Assembly (NCBI GenBank): GCA_022823165.1
Contig: JAJDXR010000072.1
Coordinates: forward strand, 1 to 55,204
DNA from: Anaerolineae bacterium
Lineage (GTDB): Bacteria; Chloroflexota; Anaerolineae; Aggregatilineales; Phototrophicaceae
Direction of reading: 5' to 3'
Length of the DNA stretch: 55,204 bases
Below, in pieces: positions 8,047-15,394 of the stretch. The translations under genes were made by a program, and so were the position numbers. The stretch's first letter is position 1; the number at the start of each line of letters is the position of its first letter. The notes under the pieces were generated by a model. That model had not been told where the DNA came from. It made no database searches and saw only the letters and a program-made list of their open reading frames with translations.

Positions 8047-8141
8047 TGGGCGAGCCGCCGGCTTGACCCTGCAACCATACGAGAATACAGGCATATTTTT
8101 TCATGCTGCGGCGATTGTCATTACATACTTGCGCCTGCTGA
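8047..8141. repeat. Intergenic repeat family B, copy 1
   Basis: GGCGAGCCGCCGGCTTG, then CAACCATACGAGAATA, then TGCTGCGGCGATTGTCATTA and TACTTGCGCCTGCTGAGG. The same ordered blocks recur at 25101-25196 and 51949-52050. All three copies are between genes. The rest of the gap 7853-8240 holds a promoter (8152-8180) and nothing else I recognise; a 96-codon minus-strand frame across it is an artefact of the repeat. Confidence 0.7.
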
Positions 8142-8151
8142 GGAAGCGGAT

Positions 8152-8180
8152 TTGGCGCTGGCATAGACGCGGACTATACT
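8152..8180 (+). promoter_or_regulatory. Promoter for the ABC importer
   Basis: TTGGCG (8152-8157), 17-base spacer, TATACT (8175-8180). Transcription would start near 8187 and give a leader of about 55 bases before the ATG at 8241. Confidence 0.6.
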
Positions 8181-8240
8181 TAGGGTCGCAAACTCTTCCG
8201 CTCGTCTTGGTTGATGGCGCAGGCGCAAAAGGTAAGTCGC

Positions 8241-9869
8241 ATGTTAAACACGCGGCGCGGCAGACTGTTCAAAGAGAACCTTACCGCCTATCTGTTTCTG
8301 GCGCCGGCCGGAATTTTGATCCTGCTATTCGGTCTGTTTCCGGTCGCCTTCGCCTTCTTTGTCAGCCTGCACCGCTGGCGCCGCTTTCCCGACAGCTACA
8401 TCGGATTGGCGAATTACGAAAAAGCCCTGGGCAACCTGGGCTACATCCTGTTCTTTTGGTTGGCTTTGCTGGTGCTGGCTGTCGGCCTGCGCGTCATTCG
8501 GCAGCTCAGCAAGTCACTGCGGCGCTTTGAGCTTAAGCGCCAAGTTATCCCCCTGCTGGCCGGCATCGTCTGCGGTTACGCCGTCCTGCTGGCGGTTGAC
8601 TGGTTCTTCAAGCTCATCCCGGTCATCATGCTGATCCCGCGCCAAGTGCGCGGCCAGAATGTGTCGCTGGAACTCTTCATGGAGAAATTCGGCGAGAGTT
8701 TCAGCAATCCCGGCGTCTACCCGGCCGGCAACTTGATGCTGGCTGGTTTCCTGGCTGCGGCGGCTGCGCTCGCGCTGGCAGCCTGGCGCTTCCGTTCGGA
8801 GTCCTGCGGCGCGGTAATCGTGCGCAGCGGCATGGCCACGGCGGCGCTCTTGTCGGCGGTTTTTCTGCTACGCCTGACGCTAGACGAAACCAACCTGGCC
8901 ATCGCGGCGGCGCGGGACAGCGGCGAATCGCTGCCGATCTGGTCGCAGTTGGTATTCGTCAGCGCCGGCATCTTCCTGATCGCGTCCGCCTACATCATAT
9001 TTCAGCGCGGCATACGCGCGCAGTCCAATCGGCGTTTCGCACTGCTGGTCTTCAGCGGCCTCTCGCTGGCGGTCGGCGGCTACCTGCTCATGGCGGAAGC
9101 GCCGGCGGCACTGGCCTCAGCCGACGACGACCTGCTGCAGGGTTTTTGGGTCACGATTATGTATGCCGGCGGCACGGTGCCGGTGCAATTGGCCATCGGG
9201 CTGCTGCTGGCTTACCTGCTCTTTCAGCCCATTCGCTTCCGTTCCTTCTTTCGCATGGTCTATTTCATCCCCTATATCACACCCTTTGTCGCCACCTCCA
9301 TCGTCTTTCGCATCATCTTCGATGCCGGCAAAACCGCGCCGGCCAACCGCATGCTGGCCATCGTGGGCATTGAGCCGCAGCGCTGGATTCTGGAGCGCTC
9401 ATCCATCGGCAGCTTGCTGGGCTTGCCAGACTTTCTGGCTGGCCCGGCTCTGGCGCTAATCGTCATCATGATTTACTCCACCTGGACCTACATCGGCTAC
9501 GACGCGGTGATCTTCCTGGCCGGCTTGGGCAATATATCCGGCGAGCTCTACGAAGCCGCCCGCATCGACGGCGCCAATGGCTGGCGCATCTTCCGCCATA
9601 TCACCCTGCCCCTGCTCTCGCCGACCATATTCTTTCTCTCGCTGGTCGCCATCATCGGCACCTTCCAGGCTTTCACGCAAATCTGGATCTTGCGCACCGG
9701 CGCGGTGGGCAGCAAGGTCAACACCGCCAGCGTCTACATCTTCGACGAGCTGCAGAACAGCAATCGTTATGGCTACGCCTCGTCGATGGCTTTTGTCTTG
9801 TTCGCGCTGATACTGCTGATGACCCTGTTCCAAAATCGGATTATGGGAAGGCGCGTATTCTATGGCTAG
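8241..9869 (+). CDS. ABC sugar-type importer permease, MalF-like, with extra membrane segment block
   Basis: 542 aa from the ATG at 8241, preceded by AAAAGG at 8 bases; ATG 8214 and TTG 8211 are in frame but lack an SD. The first membrane helix (YLFLAPAGILILLFGLFP) and the C-terminal core with the EAA loop GELYEAARIDGANGWRIF, which docks to the ATPase, are those of MalF/UgpA-type permeases. These are normally about 300 aa. Here about 220 residues lie between helix 1 and the core (roughly 60-290) and contain about six further hydrophobic stretches. E. coli MalF is also long, but through a soluble periplasmic loop. The stop overlaps the next permease by 8 bases. No ATPase gene is nearby, so a shared MsmK/UgpC-type ATPase is likely. 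Confidence 0.9.
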   Translation: MLNTRRGRLFKENLTAYLFLAPAGILILLFGLFPVAFAFFVSLHRWRRFPDSYIGLANYEKALGNLGYILFFWLALLVLAVGLRVIRQLSKSLRRFELKRQVIPLLAGIVCGYAVLLAVDWFFKLIPVIMLIPRQVRGQNVSLELFMEKFGESFSNPGVYPAGNLMLAGFLAAAAALALAAWRFRSESCGAVIVRSGMATAALLSAVFLLRLTLDETNLAIAAARDSGESLPIWSQLVFVSAGIFLIASAYIIFQRGIRAQSNRRFALLVFSGLSLAVGGYLLMAEAPAALASADDDLLQGFWVTIMYAGGTVPVQLAIGLLLAYLLFQPIRFRSFFRMVYFIPYITPFVATSIVFRIIFDAGKTAPANRMLAIVGIEPQRWILERSSIGSLLGLPDFLAGPALALIVIMIYSTWTYIGYDAVIFLAGLGNISGELYEAARIDGANGWRIFRHITLPLLSPTIFFLSLVAIIGTFQAFTQIWILRTGAVGSKVNTASVYIFDELQNSNRYGYASSMAFVLFALILLMTLFQNRIMGRRVFYG

Positions 9870-10839
9870 CGACAGGACCGGGCTGAGGCCGCCGGTTAAC
9901 GCGAAAGCGCCTGTGGAAGCGCCGCGGCCGCCCATCGACCTGGGACGGATCGCCATTTACGCCGTGCTCTTCGCCGGCGTGCTGATCGCCATCGGCCCCT
10001 TCCTCTGGATGATCAGCGCTTCTTTCATGACTCTCAGCGAGGTCAACCTGACGCGGCTGCTGCCGGAGAACCTGCTCTGGGAGAACTACGCCACCGCCCT
10101 GCGCCGCGCCAATTTCCTGAATATCGAAGTGACAAGCGATCCCGCTACGGGGGTATTGCAGTCGCTGGGAATCTCCGGCTACATCTGGAACAGCATTCGC
10201 ATCACGCTGATTACGGTAACGGGCTCGCTGCTGGTATGTATCCCGGCCGCCTACGCCTTCGCGCGCATGAACTTCATCGGGCGCAACTTCATCTTCGCGC
10301 TCTTCCTGTCAACCATGATGATCCCCGGCATCGTCATGCTAATCCCGCATCTGCTGACCGTGATCTGGCTGGGGCGCCTCAGCGAAAGCCTCTTCGGGCC
10401 GGCCGGCGCCTGGTTCAATAATTGGCCCGCCTTGACCATTCCCTTCTTCGCTTCGGTCTTCAATATCTTTTTGCTGCGCCAATTCTTCATACAAATACCC
10501 GACGATCTCTGGGAAGCCGCGCGCATAGACGGCGCCGGGCACCCGCGCTTTCTCGTCAGCGTCGTGCTGCCGCTGTCCAAGGCGCCCATCATGACCATCG
10601 TCACGCTGGGGTTCATCGGTTCCTGGAACGCCTTGATGTGGCCGCTGCTGGTGACCATCAACGATGAGTGGCGGCCTATCGCCGTCGGCTTGTCCAACTT
10701 TGTGACGGCTGATACGCCGGGCGACCTCAACTTGCAGATGGCGGCGTCGGTCATCACGGTGATTCCGATACTCGCGCTCTACTTCGTGGCGCAAAAGCAA
10801 TTCACCGAAGGCATTGCCCAGACCGGCATCAAGAGCTGA
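9862..10839 (+). CDS. ABC sugar-type importer permease, MalG-like
   Basis: 325 aa, slightly longer than the usual ~280 because of a polar N-terminus of about 30 residues. The first helix is IAIYAVLFAGVLIAIGPFLW; the family EAA loop appears as DDLWEAARIDGAGHPRFL, followed by VVLPLSKAPIMTIVTLGFI, and the C-terminal FVAQKQFTEGIAQTGIKS is typical of MalG/AraQ. It pairs with the upstream permease to form the membrane channel. The ATG overlaps the upstream stop by 8 bases, which points to coupled translation. Confidence 0.93.
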   Translation: MASDRTGLRPPVNAKAPVEAPRPPIDLGRIAIYAVLFAGVLIAIGPFLWMISASFMTLSEVNLTRLLPENLLWENYATALRRANFLNIEVTSDPATGVLQSLGISGYIWNSIRITLITVTGSLLVCIPAAYAFARMNFIGRNFIFALFLSTMMIPGIVMLIPHLLTVIWLGRLSESLFGPAGAWFNNWPALTIPFFASVFNIFLLRQFFIQIPDDLWEAARIDGAGHPRFLVSVVLPLSKAPIMTIVTLGFIGSWNALMWPLLVTINDEWRPIAVGLSNFVTADTPGDLNLQMAASVITVIPILALYFVAQKQFTEGIAQTGIKS

Positions 10840-10882
10840 ATATCAAGACAAAGTCCTCGTTCGTATACGCCGCGCAATCTGC

Positions 10883-10950
10883 TAGAATATCCATACCTTA
10901 TGCGGCAATTCAGTTCCAGCAAGCAAAATAGCTAAAGGAAGCTAAAGGAG
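10883..10950 (+). promoter_or_regulatory. Possible promoter and duplicated Shine-Dalgarno before the binding-protein gene
   Basis: TAGAAT at 10883-10888 could be a -10; the -35 region is poor. Just upstream of the gene, GCTAAAGGA is repeated in tandem (10931-10950), giving two SD-like sites, the second 11 bases before the ATG. A second promoter plus strong SD would fit the higher need for binding protein. Confidence 0.45.
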
Positions 10951-10961
10951 AGATTAGCATC

Positions 10962-12299
10962 ATGAAGCGAGCACTGATTTTAACGCTGATTCTGCTGGCG
11001 CTTGGTTCCGGCATGGCGCTGGCGCAAGGCGACACCGATTACGAAGGCATCGACCCCAGCGGGCAGACGGTCGTCTACTGGCATCAGTATTCCGACGACA
11101 GCTCACAAGCCAATACGATGGCGGCTTTGGTTGATGACTTCAACAGCAGCAATGGCTATGGCATCACGGTGGAAACGATTCACCAGGGCCACTACGGCAC
11201 AATTGAAGACCTGATGAATACGGCGATTCTGTCGGGCGAGCTGCCCAATATGGTGGCCGGTTACGCCAACGCCGTGGCCGGCTGGGCCAACGAAGGCGTG
11301 GTGGTCGATATCAATCTGCTGCTCAATAGCCCGATGTGGGGCATCGCGGCTGAGGAACAGAGCAATCTCAATTTCAACCTGCTGAATGTCAATCAATTGG
11401 ACTTCGCGCCCTTCTACGGGATGCGCGTGGCCTGGGCCAACCAGAACTCGTTGAATGTCTTCTACACCAACCTGGACATCGTCGAGGCGCTGGGCTTTGA
11501 ACGGCGCGCGCCCGAGACTTTGGCCGAGTTCGAGGAGATTTCCTGCGCCGCGGGCGCCAGCGAAATGTACCAGGGCTATCCGCTTGATACCGGCACATCG
11601 CACTTCGAGAGTTTCGTGGCCGCGCACGGCGGCGCCATCTTCGATGCCGATGCCGGCGCTTACACCTTTGAGTCCGACGCCGTCGTCGCCACGATGGAAA
11701 TGTTCACGCGTATGCTGGCAAACGACTGCGCCTACCTCTTCGCCGAGCGCTACCAGAATACCGGCGACTTCTCCATTGGTCTGACGCCCTTCGCCGCTGG
11801 CAGCTCGGCCGGCATCCCCTTCATCACCTGGGACGCCGCTGAAGCTGAAATGAGCGACGAATGGGTAGTGACCGCCTTCCCGGGCGCGGAAGGCGTCGGG
11901 CGCACCATCCAGCTCTTCGTGCCCAGCCAGGCGATCCTGACCGCCAGCCCGGAAGCTGAGCTGGCCACCTGGCTCTTCGTGCGCTACCTGGCCGGCGCCG
12001 AAGCGCAACTGGCTTGGTCCGGCGCCACCGGCTACTTCAGCATCCGCAATGACATCGAGGTCAGCGAGGCCGACTTCACCGAGCCGCGTATGCCATACGC
12101 CCGCTTCGTCGAGGTGCAGGGCATCTTAAGCGACGATATGGTAAGCGTCTATTCGTCGCCGGGTTTGCCCAGCTACAGCGCCGTGCGCGGGCTGGCGCCG
12201 AACACCATCGCCGAGGTCGTGAATGGCGATACAGCCGCCGCCGACGCGCTGGCCGAGCTCAACCAGGAAGCCAATGAATTGCATGACGATCTCGATTAG
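10962..12299 (+). CDS. Extracellular solute-binding protein, family 1
   Basis: 445 aa with a Sec signal peptide (KRALILTLILLALGSGMALA, predicted cleavage after AxA near residue 22). There is no lipobox cysteine, so the protein is not an obvious lipoprotein. The mature protein starts with VVYWHQYSDD and continues in the style of maltose/glycerol-3-phosphate/oligosaccharide-binding proteins (VETIHQGHYGTIEDLMNTAI, then QLFVPSQAILTASPEAELAT). It would deliver a sugar or related solute to the two permeases upstream. The substrate cannot be read from the sequence. A strong hairpin terminator follows at 12332. Confidence 0.92.
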   Translation: MKRALILTLILLALGSGMALAQGDTDYEGIDPSGQTVVYWHQYSDDSSQANTMAALVDDFNSSNGYGITVETIHQGHYGTIEDLMNTAILSGELPNMVAGYANAVAGWANEGVVVDINLLLNSPMWGIAAEEQSNLNFNLLNVNQLDFAPFYGMRVAWANQNSLNVFYTNLDIVEALGFERRAPETLAEFEEISCAAGASEMYQGYPLDTGTSHFESFVAAHGGAIFDADAGAYTFESDAVVATMEMFTRMLANDCAYLFAERYQNTGDFSIGLTPFAAGSSAGIPFITWDAAEAEMSDEWVVTAFPGAEGVGRTIQLFVPSQAILTASPEAELATWLFVRYLAGAEAQLAWSGATGYFSIRNDIEVSEADFTEPRMPYARFVEVQGILSDDMVSVYSSPGLPSYSAVRGLAPNTIAEVVNGDTAAADALAELNQEANELHDDLD

Positions 12300-12331
12300 C
12301 GTTTGAGCGGGCTGTGATGAGTTGTATCTTG

Positions 12332-12363
12332 GGACCCTGCCGGCTGGCGGGGTCCTGCATTTT
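12332..12363 (+). terminator. Intrinsic terminator after the ABC importer
   Basis: GGACCCTGCC (12332-12341) pairs with GGCGGGGTCC (12346-12355) around a short loop with one bulge, followed by TGCATTTTCCC. Only a short U-run follows, but the stem is strong and it lies 32 bases after the stop. Confidence 0.75.
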
Positions 12364-12492
12364 CCCTGCAAACCCGGCTGCATATACCTCCGCGCGATAT
12401 TCATTTCATGCTAAAGTCAATGGTGAGCCTAACCATGGCGGTTCCAATTCTGAGCAAACTGTAATAAACGGATAAATATGGCTGAATCCCAT

Positions 12493-12726
12493 TTGACGTG
12501 GATTTCCTTTTATGTTATGGTCAGGGTCGAAAGCCTTTGTTCCCACTAGCCTGCCCACATTTATGATTCCCGGATTGCCATAACTCACCTTTGGCGCCGC
12601 TGCTGAACTTGCCGTCAGGCCATAAACGGAGCGTTTCCCTCCGATACCCACAAGCGGAAGCATTCGAGATTACGCGGCAACTCAATTACCAACCCCGCCG
12701 CCACCTAGATTCCCAGGATGAAGTGA
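12493..12726 (+). promoter_or_regulatory. Promoter and long leader of rho
   Basis: TTGACG (12493-12498), 17-base spacer, TATGGT (12516-12521), which puts the start near 12528 and leaves a leader of about 200 bases before rho. The stretch 12356-12726 is clearly richer in A/T than the genes around it. An 85-codon minus-strand frame (12406-12663) crosses it but shows no recognisable protein. A long leader is typical where rho limits its own expression; that role here is inference. Confidence 0.5.
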
Positions 12727-13995
12727 ATGAACATAGCGACACTGGAAAATAAAACGCTGCCCGAATTGCGCACCATGGCGCGCGATCAAAATGTGCCGAG
12801 CTTCGGCAAGCTCAAGAAGCAAGACCTGATCATCGGCTTGCTGCGCGAAGAAGCTGAGCGGCGCGGCAATCAACTGCGCGGCGGCGTCTTGGAAGTGGTC
12901 GATGATGGCATCGGCTTCTTGCGCGCCGAAGGTTATTTGCCCGGCCAGAACGACATCTACGTCAGCCAAACGCAAATCAAAAAGTTCAAACTGCGCACCG
13001 GCGACATGGTCATCGGCCAAGTGCGGCCGCCTAAAGACACTGAGCGCTATTACGGCTTGCTGCGCGTCGACGCCGTCAACGGGCTGAACCCGCACGAAAT
13101 CAGAAACCGCGCCAACTTCGAGCGCTTGACTCCCATATTCCCGGAAGTGCGCTTCGACCTGGAAACCCTGCCGCGCATCGTTTCCACGCGCATGCTCAAC
13201 ATGATCGCGCCGGTCGGTTTCGGCCAGCGCGGCTTGATCGTATCGCCGCCCAAAGCCGGCAAAACCACCGTGCTCAAAGACATCGCCAACGCCATCAGCC
13301 AGAATTATCCCGATGTGCATCTGATGATCGCGCTTATCGGCGAGCGGCCGGAAGAAGTCACCGACATGGATCGCTCGGTCGATGCCGAAGTCATCGCCTC
13401 CACCTTTGACGATCCGGTGCACCACCACGTCCGCGTGGCGGAGATGGCGCTGGAGCGCTGCAAGCGTCTGGTCGAAGTCAAGCGGCATGTGGTCATGATG
13501 CTGGATAGCGTCACGCGCCTGGCCCGCGCCTATAACCTGGTCGTGCCCACCAGCGGCCGCACCTTGTCCGGCGGCTTGGACCCCTCCGCCATTCACCCTC
13601 CCAAGCGGCTCTTCGGCGCGGCGCGCAATGTCGAGGAGGGCGGCAGCTTGACTATCGTCGCCACCTGCCTGGTCAATACCGGCAGCAAGATGGACGATGT
13701 CATTTACGAAGAATTCAAAGGCACCGGCAACATGGAATTGCATCTCAGCCGCAAGCTGCAGGAGCGGCGAATCTTCCCCGCCTTTGACGTCGAGCAGTCC
13801 TCCACCCGGCGCGAAGAATTGCTGCTGGGGCCTGATGTTCTGCAGCGCGTCTACACCATGCGCCGCATGTGGTCGCACCTGGCCGAACAGCCCGAGGGCA
13901 TCGTCGGCGCCACCGAGCAATTGCTGCACAACTTCCGTCTCTACGACACCAACCAGGAATTCTTGAACAATCTGCACGGCAGCAACGGCCGCTAG
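12727..13995 (+). CDS. rho: Transcription termination factor Rho
   Basis: 422 aa, the standard length, with no large insertion. The N-terminal helical domain ([20 protein letters not shown]) is followed by the OB-fold RNA-binding site ([20 protein letters not shown], then [19 protein letters not shown]), and then the hexameric RecA-type ATPase with Walker [19 protein letters not shown], Walker [18 protein letters not shown], and the Q/R-loop region [24 protein letters not shown] lies 8 bases before the ATG. A terminator follows at 14055. Confidence 0.98.
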   Translation: MNIATLENKTLPELRTMARDQNVPSFGKLKKQDLIIGLLREEAERRGNQLRGGVLEVVDDGIGFLRAEGYLPGQNDIYVSQTQIKKFKLRTGDMVIGQVRPPKDTERYYGLLRVDAVNGLNPHEIRNRANFERLTPIFPEVRFDLETLPRIVSTRMLNMIAPVGFGQRGLIVSPPKAGKTTVLKDIANAISQNYPDVHLMIALIGERPEEVTDMDRSVDAEVIASTFDDPVHHHVRVAEMALERCKRLVEVKRHVVMMLDSVTRLARAYNLVVPTSGRTLSGGLDPSAIHPPKRLFGAARNVEEGGSLTIVATCLVNTGSKMDDVIYEEFKGTGNMELHLSRKLQERRIFPAFDVEQSSTRREELLLGPDVLQRVYTMRRMWSHLAEQPEGIVGATEQLLHNFRLYDTNQEFLNNLHGSNGR

Positions 13996-14054
13996 CAATC
14001 AGCGGGAGTGGTGAATTTCAAGGATATGCCAGCATCTACCCCCACCCTAAATCC

Positions 14055-14080
14055 ATGCGCCATCTCTATGGCGCATTTTC
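14055..14080 (+). terminator. Intrinsic terminator after rho
   Basis: ATGCGCCAT (14055-14063), loop CTCT, ATGGCGCAT (14068-14076), followed by TTTCCC. The stem is a perfect 9 bp; the U-run is short. Between here and 14264 I see only a partial copy of the GTAGACACTGxCCGCCGxCAC module (about 14189-14213) of the small-element family. Confidence 0.75.
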
Positions 14081-14264
14081 CCATAAAGAGGGAGGGACTT
14101 CAAAACGCAGAATCACTCCCCTTCCCTCATTTTGGGGATGCCCGCAATAGAGATTGCAGGAAAGGGCTGCGCCGCGTAGGTCGCGTAGACACTGACCGCC
14201 GACACTGACGGTCGGGATGGGGGCATGGTTGTCAACTCCTCTTTATTCGCCACTCCCTTTCAAA

Positions 14265-14300
14265 CAAGCGCTTGACAAATGCCTATCGCTGCGCTAAAAT
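14265..14300 (+). promoter_or_regulatory. Promoter of the sulfur-assimilation operon with palindrome over the -35
   Basis: TTGACA (14272-14277), 17-base spacer, TAAAAT (14295-14300): the best sigma70-type promoter in the window. Transcription would start near 14307. A perfect 10-bp palindrome CAAGCGCTTG (14265-14274) overlaps the -35 and could be a repressor site; that is a guess. Confidence 0.8.
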
Positions 14301-14316
14301 CGCTGCTGATGCGCTA

Positions 14317-14409
14317 ATGAAAGATATTTCGTCGATGATTTTCACTTGCTGCGCCCCCTGTTGTTGTCAGAAGCTATCAGCCGACAGTCCTCCGGTGGCG
14401 CCTTGCTGA
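14317..14409 (+). CDS. Cysteine-rich leader peptide 1 (attenuator ORF)
   Basis: A 30-codon ORF from ATG 14317 (or 24 codons from the in-frame ATG 14335) that ends at TGA 14409. It starts about 10 bases after the predicted transcription start. From 14335 it reads MIFTCCAPCCCQKLS, so five of seven consecutive codons (14347-14367) are Cys (TGC TGC GCC CCC TGT TGT TGT); the last codon before the stop is also Cys. GAAAG at 14319-14323 is a weak SD for the inner ATG. A strong intrinsic terminator begins 36 bases after the stop. The arrangement (promoter, short ORF with clustered codons for one amino acid, terminator, biosynthetic genes) is that of a transcription attenuator. The regulated amino acid is the end product of the operon. 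No expression evidence is available. Confidence 0.8.
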   Translation: MKDISSMIFTCCAPCCCQKLSADSPPVAPC

Positions 14410-14454
14410 GTCGAAATCGACCAAACGCGAGCTAGACCTGAATGCCCCGTGGAC
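14387..14454 (+). promoter_or_regulatory. Weak candidate antiterminator pairing for leader 1
   Basis: GTCCTCCGG (14387-14395) can pair with CCCGTGGAC (14446-14454), the 5' arm of terminator 1, through 7 of 9 positions. It lies just downstream of where a ribosome stalled on the Cys cluster would sit. Two mismatches make this uncertain. A small hairpin GTCG-AAAT-CGAC (14410-14421) lies between. Confidence 0.3.
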
Positions 14455-14474
14455 GACACGGGGTTTTTTATTTT
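14445..14474 (+). terminator. Intrinsic terminator 1 of the sulfur operon leader
   Basis: CCCCGTG (14445-14451), loop GACGA, CACGGGG (14457-14463), then TTTTTTATTTT. A 7-bp GC-rich stem plus long U-run makes this a textbook terminator. It would stop transcription about 165 bases after the promoter unless disrupted. Confidence 0.93.
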
Positions 14475-14484
14475 GAGGCGACCT

Positions 14485-14586
14485 ATGCCAATCCTGTCAA
14501 TTGCCTGCATGAAATCCTGTCCCTGTACCTGTACCGCGCCGATTCGGCGAGGTTATCCGGGGCCGGCTGAGCGATGTAGCCGGTGA
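14485..14586 (+). CDS. Cysteine-rich leader peptide 2 (attenuator ORF)
   Basis: A 33-codon ORF, ATG 14485 to TGA 14586, with an ideal SD (GAGG 14475-14478, 6-base spacer) immediately after terminator 1. It begins MPILSIACMKSCPCTCTAPI; Cys codons at positions 8, 12, 14, 16 and 31. The cluster at 14506-14532 precedes alternative RNA hairpins and a second terminator. It can be translated only on transcripts that read through terminator 1, so it forms a second Cys-codon checkpoint in series with leader 1. Its sequence is not a copy of leader 1 apart from the Cys enrichment, so it does not look like a simple duplication. Confidence 0.8.
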   Translation: MPILSIACMKSCPCTCTAPIRRGYPGPAERCSR

Positions 14587-14620
14587 GACCTTCAGCAAGA
14601 TTGGGGCGCTTCGGATAATC
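14551..14620 (+). promoter_or_regulatory. Antiterminator pairing of leader 2
   Basis: GGTTATCCGGGGC (14551-14563) can form 13 consecutive pairs, three of them G-U, with GCTTCGGATAATC (14608-14620), which is most of the 5' arm and loop of terminator 2. The two structures exclude each other. A third hairpin, AGGT/ACCT plus CCGGCT/AGCCGG (14550-14591), competes for the same left arm, and a small hairpin CGCCG-ATT-CGGCG (14537-14549) lies between it and the Cys cluster. This three-state layout is what ribosome-position attenuation needs. Confidence 0.7.
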
Positions 14621-14638
14621 CGAGGCGCTTTTTGTTTT
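14606..14638 (+). terminator. Intrinsic terminator 2 of the sulfur operon leader
   Basis: GCGCTTCGGA (14606-14615) pairs with TCCGAGGCGC (14619-14628) with one G-U pair and a 3-base loop, followed by TTTTTGTTTT. It ends 33 bases before the cysH ATG at 14672. Confidence 0.92.
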
Positions 14639-14671
14639 ATCGCGATGAACACTCACACTTGGGGAGACAAC

Positions 14672-15394
14672 ATGCAGCGCCAGCAGATCGAAACCAAAAC
14701 GCAAGAATTTGAAGACGCCAGCCCCTACGAGATTTTAGCCTGGGCAAGCGAAAGCTATGGCGAGCGGCTGGCTATCGTGACCAGCTTCCAAATCACCGGC
14801 ATCGCCACGCTGCACATGCTGCAGGGCATCGCGCCGCGCGCACCCGTGCTGACCCTGGATACGGGCTTGCTTTTCCCGGAAACGCAGGACCTGATCGCCG
14901 ACTTGGAGCGGCGCCTGCAACTCAACTTGCGGCGCGTCAAGCCGCGGCAAACGCCCCGGCAGCAAGCGCGCGATTATGGCGACCGACTCTGGGAGCGCAA
15001 TCCCGACCGCTGCTGCCATATCCGCAAGACCATGCCGCTGCGCGACGCCCTGGCCGGCTATGAGGCTTGGGTGACGGGCTTGCGGCGCGACCAGTCAGCT
15101 GGCCGCGCCTCTACGCCCATACTCAGCCGCGACAGCCGCAGCGGCTTGCTCAAGATCGCGCCCTTCGCCAACTGGAGCGAAGATCGGGTTTGGGATTACA
15201 TCCGCGAGCATGATTTGCCCTACAATAAATTGCGCCGCGTCGGCTATCCCAGCATCGGCTGCTGGCCCTGCACCAGCGCCCGACTCGAAAAAGGAGACGC
15301 GCGCAGCGGACGCTGGGCCAACCGCATCAAGACCGAGTGCGGCATCCACAGCATTCAGCGCGGCCAGTCCCCGGTCGAGGCCGCTCATGGCTGA
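14672..15394 (+). CDS. cysH: Adenylylsulfate (APS/PAPS) reductase, thioredoxin-dependent, 4Fe-4S type
   Basis: 240 aa. Reduces activated sulfate (APS, possibly PAPS) to sulfite in assimilation. The 4Fe-4S ligands of the APS-reductase type are both present: CC in DRCCHIRKTMPLRDAL and CxxC in GCWPCTSARLEKGD. The catalytic C-terminal Cys is in KTECGIH. PP-loop-type elements include LAIVTSFQITG (usually SFxxxG) and VLTLDTGLLFPETQ. Start: ATG 14672 has GGGGAG 5 bases upstream; ATG 14645 is in frame but has no SD. The gene follows the double cysteine-leader region directly, and its stop overlaps the next gene by 8 bases. No ATP sulfurylase or APS kinase gene is in the window. Confidence 0.95.
   Translation: MQRQQIETKTQEFEDASPYEILAWASESYGERLAIVTSFQITGIATLHMLQGIAPRAPVLTLDTGLLFPETQDLIADLERRLQLNLRRVKPRQTPRQQARDYGDRLWERNPDRCCHIRKTMPLRDALAGYEAWVTGLRRDQSAGRASTPILSRDSRSGLLKIAPFANWSEDRVWDYIREHDLPYNKLRRVGYPSIGCWPCTSARLEKGDARSGRWANRIKTECGIHSIQRGQSPVEAAHG

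Noticed and set aside
12406..12663. 85-codon minus-strand frame in the A/T-rich gap before rho
   Set aside because: No similarity recognised, no SD, and it overlaps the predicted rho promoter and leader.
12682..13998. 438-codon open frame opposite rho
   Set aside because: It is the complement of rho with no domain of its own.
14301..14671. SAM, cobalamin or T-box riboswitch upstream of cysH
   Set aside because: I found no conserved core of these classes (no AGGGUGGNACCGCG-type T-box sequence, no SAM-I or cobalamin box). The Cys-rich ORFs explain the leader better.
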